From NCBI GenBank assembly GCA_905250025.1, contig CAJNOJ010000472.1, positions 1-64,000 of the forward strand: a stretch of DNA of 64,000 nucleotides, written 5' to 3'. The notes below the pieces were generated by a model that was not told where the DNA came from, did no database searches, and saw nothing but the letters and a program-made list of their open reading frames with translations. This stretch comes from Adineta ricciae (Eukaryota > Rotifera > Eurotatoria > Adinetida > Adinetidae). Both the position numbers and the translations under genes were made by a program. This document shows, one piece after another, positions 60,101 through 64,000 of the stretch; the stretch's first letter is position 1; every line of letters begins with the position of its first letter.

Positions 60101-61530
60101 AGTAAAGCGTTACATTTTCATTTTACAATGAAAACAACGAAGAATCTTTGTTTAGACAACTAATTGCTCATTGATTTATCCTGTGAGAAGATTCTTCATA
60201 GAAGATACTCATATACAAGATGTGAAATTCTTAAGAAATTCGGAACATTTAATTGCAATTAGTTTGAAAAACAAACAATCTTGGACGTATGTCATCCAAC
60301 ATTTCTTGAAAGTGACCAATTTCAACTTTGTTTTTCTATTTGCATAGAGTATGGACAACTCGAGATGAGAATATTTTCTGCTATCGTCATTGGTCGAATG
60401 CAAGTGAATTTGCATCATCAATATTTCACGATACACTATATGCTGGCTGTGCACATGCCAAGTAAGTGGAAGCATACTAAGATAGGAAGAAAATAAACTG
60501 ATCTTGAATTTAGTAATCAAAATGAATTACTTTCGGTGCCGACTCATTCAATTTTATTACCGGGTCAGAATATTCCTAATCATATGCCAACATCCATGTT
60601 ATCAGCATGGCAAATTGTTAGTTTGGATTACTCCGAATGGATCGATTCAGTTGGTTATGCTGATCTCGATGGTAACGATACGACAGTCTCAGATTTTGTA
60701 ATCTAAAATCAAAATTTTGTTCAGGCACGGTTTGGATTTCACGTGGAGATCCAACGACATGGCCTCAGAGTAATCCGAAATTTCGACCTAGCGCTGTAAG
60801 ACAAACGAATCCTTGTTGAAAACAACGACATACTTGTTCGTTTCTAGTGCGTAGCGAAATTATCCACGTATTTAACTGGTCCTGGCACCGGCCAGCCAGG
60901 AGATCCTTCTATGCAACGTAAATATATCGATTAATATCTATTTGAATCATTTTCTCTTCGATTGTAGAATACAACCAAAGTCCTACTGGTCAATATTGTG
61001 TTCAAATTGCTATTGAAAGAACGGTAATTATCTTGAGTACAAAAATTCGTTCTTGTTTTTCGAAAGGCACATGTGATAAGAAGCCAATGTGTCATGAGAA
61101 TTCCATTCAAACGAAAAGTTTGTGTTGATATTCCAGAAATGCGTACGAGTTATTCTTATCATCTGAATAGCATTGTACATTCTTACTCCCATCTACATAT
61201 TCGTGTTCTCATTCCTGGAGGATTGTAAATCATTCGAACTCTTTGTTTCTATTTCAGGAATACGCAAGTAGTAATGTAGATACTCAACATGATGAAACTC
61301 ACAAAGTGCATACATATCGCAAAGTAAACGACGTGTGATCTTTTTCCAGATGTTAACAGTGATATTTTGTTTTGGTATTCTAGATTCGCTTTAATCCTAA
61401 TCCAGGCACTCATGGTTGGATCGCTTCCGCTGACAAAGTCGGTCTCTTTCTTTTATTTCGTTTATCCACATCAGATTCAACACTGTCGGAAAAATTAACT
61501 CAACGTCTTCAACGTGTGCAAGTTTTGTGA
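57198..61530 (+). CDS. GTF3C2: General transcription factor 3C subunit 2 (TFIIIC110-like)
   Basis: TFIIIC110 is a WD-repeat subunit of the factor that recognises tRNA-gene promoters for RNA polymerase III. The start MADPDSPSNHMSSIVDVQQS is followed by an acidic, Gln-rich region with a polyQ run. Then come C2H2-type fingers (CPFCTVDFASKEGIRYHLYN; CLMCGSELADRSSLRTHLAR), a poly-Lys tract, and an AT-hook (RKRGRPPKTKSS). Two more zinc-binding segments follow (CHRCRGKTQF; CKFCGIPFSSVSSVCDHLEL). The C-terminal half is a beta-propeller: NVGRPIRCIEWLPRSVDVIG, LAIGTSQGIVLIFGVPHG and VMIRFNPNPGTHGWIASADK, matching the WD part of GTF3C2. The protein ends RVQVL at 61530. Roughly fifteen short introns interrupt it. 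The WD match is good; the N-terminal fingers are less certain as a family trait. Confidence 0.82.
57657..57685 (+). repeat. CAA/CAG repeat encoding polyglutamine in GTF3C2
   Basis: A run of mixed CAA and CAG codons encodes nine consecutive glutamines in the N-terminal region of the TFIIIC subunit. Confidence 0.8.
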
Positions 61531-62994
61531 TTAATTTCTATTTCAATAATCTATTTATTGATATATAACAAATAAAGAATAGAATGCATTCTGTTAAAAT
61601 AAAAAGCAAAAACAAAAGATCTCCATTTATCTATGTATATGTATAAATAGACTAGGAAAAAAAAGACGCATATTGTGTTCACGTTTGTTTTTTTCTCTTT
61701 TCTTCGTTACAATATATCTCCAATTGTCAGTCGCTGTCGATAGGTTTACTTTTGTTAAACATGTCGACAAGACATTAAAAAAACCTCGATTATTTTGTAT
61801 ATTCCTACATTGTGTTCCTCTGTCTCATTCGTACGTACATATTGTTGTATTCTCAACTTGCTCGGTGTTGTTATACGTTTTCTGTTTTGTTTTTCGACGT
61901 CGAATGCAGTGATTTTCTTGTTTGAAACAAACTTCTCCTTTTCATCTGTATATAACGTCACGTTCTTTTTTCCAAGAAAACAATGTACATAGACGAAATC
62001 AATCTGAGCATTGATATACATATACGTACTGGATCTCATTTTTCTCTGTGTATCTGTATTTTTTTACGGAAACAGTTTTTAGTCGATTCTCTAGAGCAAC
62101 ACCAGCCATCTCTAGACTTGATTTGATGTTGTTGTTGTTTTTTCCTCTCTTCTTCTGTCAAATTCTTGACTTTCTACTGTCTTACGCGCGTCTGTATTTT
62201 GTTGTTCATCGACAAGAAATGAAAATGAAAATCAATTGCAAAATCTTATGTCACACACGATCTTTATTGTCAACAGAAGAAGAAGAAAAAAAAACACCAA
62301 GAAGAAGATTAGTTCGTTGCATATCTTTGCGATAAGTTTAAGTAAAGTGCACGATGGCATACGTTTGATTCCTGCACTTTCATAATTCGACATATCGTTG
62401 ATGACTTTAATGGATTATTCAAATAAATCTCCTTGAAATTTGTTCTCTTTTACAATAATAAACTTAACCTTGTTATCAATGTAAAATTAAAGTATTCAAA
62501 TGAAAAAAAAAACGAAGGCACAAAATGACACAATTGTTCTATTATGTTTTCTTCAAGGTTTACGCCTTCACTCTCACTCTCACACTATACAAAAGAAGAC
62601 AAAAAGAAGAAGAAGAAAGGGAACGAAAATCAACCTTTGAACATACACGCACACAGAAATAAATATTTTTATAGCAGCAATATATATCGTTTCTTTTTTT
62701 TTTGTACAATCTGAATGAGAGAAAAAGAATGAGCACACGAAAACTGTTATTGAAATAAACAGAAAAAGAACGAAGAAAGAAGAGATCAGTGATAAGAGGC
62801 GTAATATAATTAGATGTACATTTTTAAAAAAATGGAGAAGAACCAAAGAATTGTACGAACATCTACTACTGTTGTTGTCTTTTATGAAGCGAAAGAAAGA
62901 TAATGATGAAAAAAAAAGGAACGAAAATATCACAGAAAAGTGAGAAAATGAAGAAAAGAAAAACACAAACAAACCAACGAAAGATTTCTTCTTA
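61531..62994. other. Convergent intergenic region
   Basis: About 1.46 kb between the stops of GTF3C2 (+) and the NUAK-like kinase (-). An AATAAA signal lies at 61570-61575, shortly after the GTF3C2 stop. The rest is AT-rich with pyrimidine and purine tracts and no supportable gene. Part of it is probably a long 3' UTR of the kinase. Confidence 0.5.
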
Positions 62995-64000
62995 CTAATC
63001 ATATACTTTTAATGAAACGAAATTATTGTTATCATCGAGCAAATGATTTTTATCTGGATTATATTTGGTTGGCAATTCAAATGAAGTTAAAAATGAATGT
63101 CGATTATTATTGTTAGTAGTAGAAGCAGTATGATTAATACTATCGTCAACATGACAAGACGAATTAGAGGTTAGAGTATTTAATAGCTGTGCTGTANCTA
63201 CTGCGTTGCCATTCGATTCATTGTACGTTAATGCGGGCAGATGGGATGGAATGAAGAGACCAGTTTTTTTCATTGCTGGCGTCAAATAATAATGCACGGG
63301 TGGATATTTATAACCAAGGTTAACCCACCAATGAGCGGCAACATCATCAACAGTGAAACGTTTTGATGGTAGTACCGTTAAACATTTACGGATAAGACCG
63401 AGTGCGCCTATAGATTTCGTTTTCGATTTGTTAAAGAAACAATATGATACGAAAAGTGGAGAAGGGATCAATCGATTCTCTTCTGACATCTGACACTATC
63501 CGAATCGATCTATATCGATTCGAATACTGACTGATAGAGGACAATATTTCTATGTGTACACACATATCTCTCTCTATATATATGTGTGTGTATTTGCTCA
63601 TTGATTAATATCTATTTCATAGAAATAGAGAGAAAAAAATCTAATTACCTGATTGTTCACGAGGTTGAATGAATTCACCTGATGTTATATTCCGTACAAG
63701 TCGATTGTAATCACCACCTTGGAATGGCATTGAACCATAGACAAGGGTATAGAGTAATACACCCAATGACCAGCAATCAACCTGTCAATGATCACATGAT
63801 TTTATCGAACGAAACCGAAAAGAAATCGTCGTACTTCAGGTCCATAGTATGGAATACCGGAAACGATTTCGGGCGATGCGTACAAAGGAGATCCACAGAA
63901 TGTATGTCTATTTAGAACTAGAAGATCACATACATCCGTAAAAGGAGAGTTTTTCTAACGTACAATAATCGACGCGGTGACCAATTATTACTCAGACCAA
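62995..64000 (-). CDS. NUAK: NUAK-type AMPK-related kinase, C-terminal part (runs off the window)
   Basis: Only the 3' part is present; the gene continues beyond 64000. It begins inside the kinase domain at the activation loop ([20 protein letters not shown]). The Thr in LHTFCGSP corresponds to the LKB1 phosphorylation site of AMPK-related kinases. [20 protein letters not shown] and [20 protein letters not shown] follow. The domain ends with [20 protein letters not shown] and HWWVNLGYK, the last being characteristic of NUAK1/2. A short Ser/Asn-rich tail of ~110 residues ends KVYD at 62995, much shorter than in vertebrate NUAKs. A ~250-nt intron (~63407-63654, phase 1) contains TATA/TGTG dinucleotide repeats. 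One undetermined base lies at 63197 in the tail (codon G-N-T). NUAKs regulate myosin phosphatase and cell adhesion. Confidence 0.88.

Noticed and set aside
62580-63002. 140-codon minus-strand frame after the NUAK-like stop
   Set aside because: Composed almost only of Phe, Ser, Leu and Val from A/T-rich 3' UTR sequence. The kinase frame clearly ends at 62995.
1-64000. tRNA, rRNA, CRISPR or intact transposon genes
   Set aside because: By eye I found no T-arm signature in a tRNA context, no rRNA sequence, no regular repeat-spacer array and no transposase or reverse-transcriptase motifs.

Overview
This 64 kb window is animal nuclear DNA. It is AT-rich and gene-dense, with multi-exon genes on both strands. 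Most introns are very short (about 48-65 nt, GT...AG). Motile-cilium genes (DNAI1, DNAAF5), caveolin, cytospin and YPEL5 point to a small metazoan. A bdelloid rotifer is my best guess. It rests on the compact genes, the tiny introns, an OPT-family transporter that animals normally lack, and possible trans-splice acceptors directly upstream of start codons. This is inference, not proof.

Layout: 0.67-7.65 kb, proteasome activator PSME4/PA200 (-). 8.17-8.69 kb, caveolin (+), tail to tail with a MARVEL-type four-helix membrane protein (-). 11.05-17.03 kb, cytospin/SPECC1L-like coiled-coil and CH-domain protein (-) with two possible first coding exons. 19.0-22.5 kb, axonemal dynein intermediate chain DNAI1 (-). 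22.8-24.9 kb, an unusual LIM-SAM-YfaP-like fusion (-). 25.9-28.8 kb, OPT oligopeptide transporter (+).

28.8-33.5 kb is a dense minus-strand cluster: TOM6-like, C5orf22/UPF0489, YPEL5, LINS-like and THEM6. LINS and YPEL5 are only 2 bp apart. 34.9-35.2 kb holds a possible small secreted cysteine peptide. 36.0-42.7 kb holds a large disordered protein and a truncated tandem paralog.

43.1-49.3 kb: mut-7/EXD3-like exonuclease, p50RhoGAP (ARHGAP1), and a coiled-coil protein with a C-terminal NZF-like zinc finger (all -). 49.7-52.7 kb, DNAAF5 (+). 52.9-53.9 kb, glycogen-targeting PP1 subunit PPP1R3 (-). 54.5-56.3 kb, Kelch-like BTB protein (-). 57.2-61.5 kb, TFIIIC subunit GTF3C2 (+). 63.0 kb to the window end, C-terminal part of a NUAK-type kinase (-).

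Most genes are unrelated housekeeping functions. Two belong to one pathway: DNAI1 is an outer-arm dynein subunit and DNAAF5 is a cytoplasmic factor that preassembles such arms. The most unusual items are the OPT transporter (probable horizontal transfer), the LIM-SAM-YfaP architecture, the stop codon that may double as a splice acceptor between LINS and YPEL5, the altered motifs in the C5orf22 homolog, and the partial tandem duplication. Several start codons were re-chosen because the longest open frames begin at non-ATG codons. Exon joins were checked by hand for phase only where stated.
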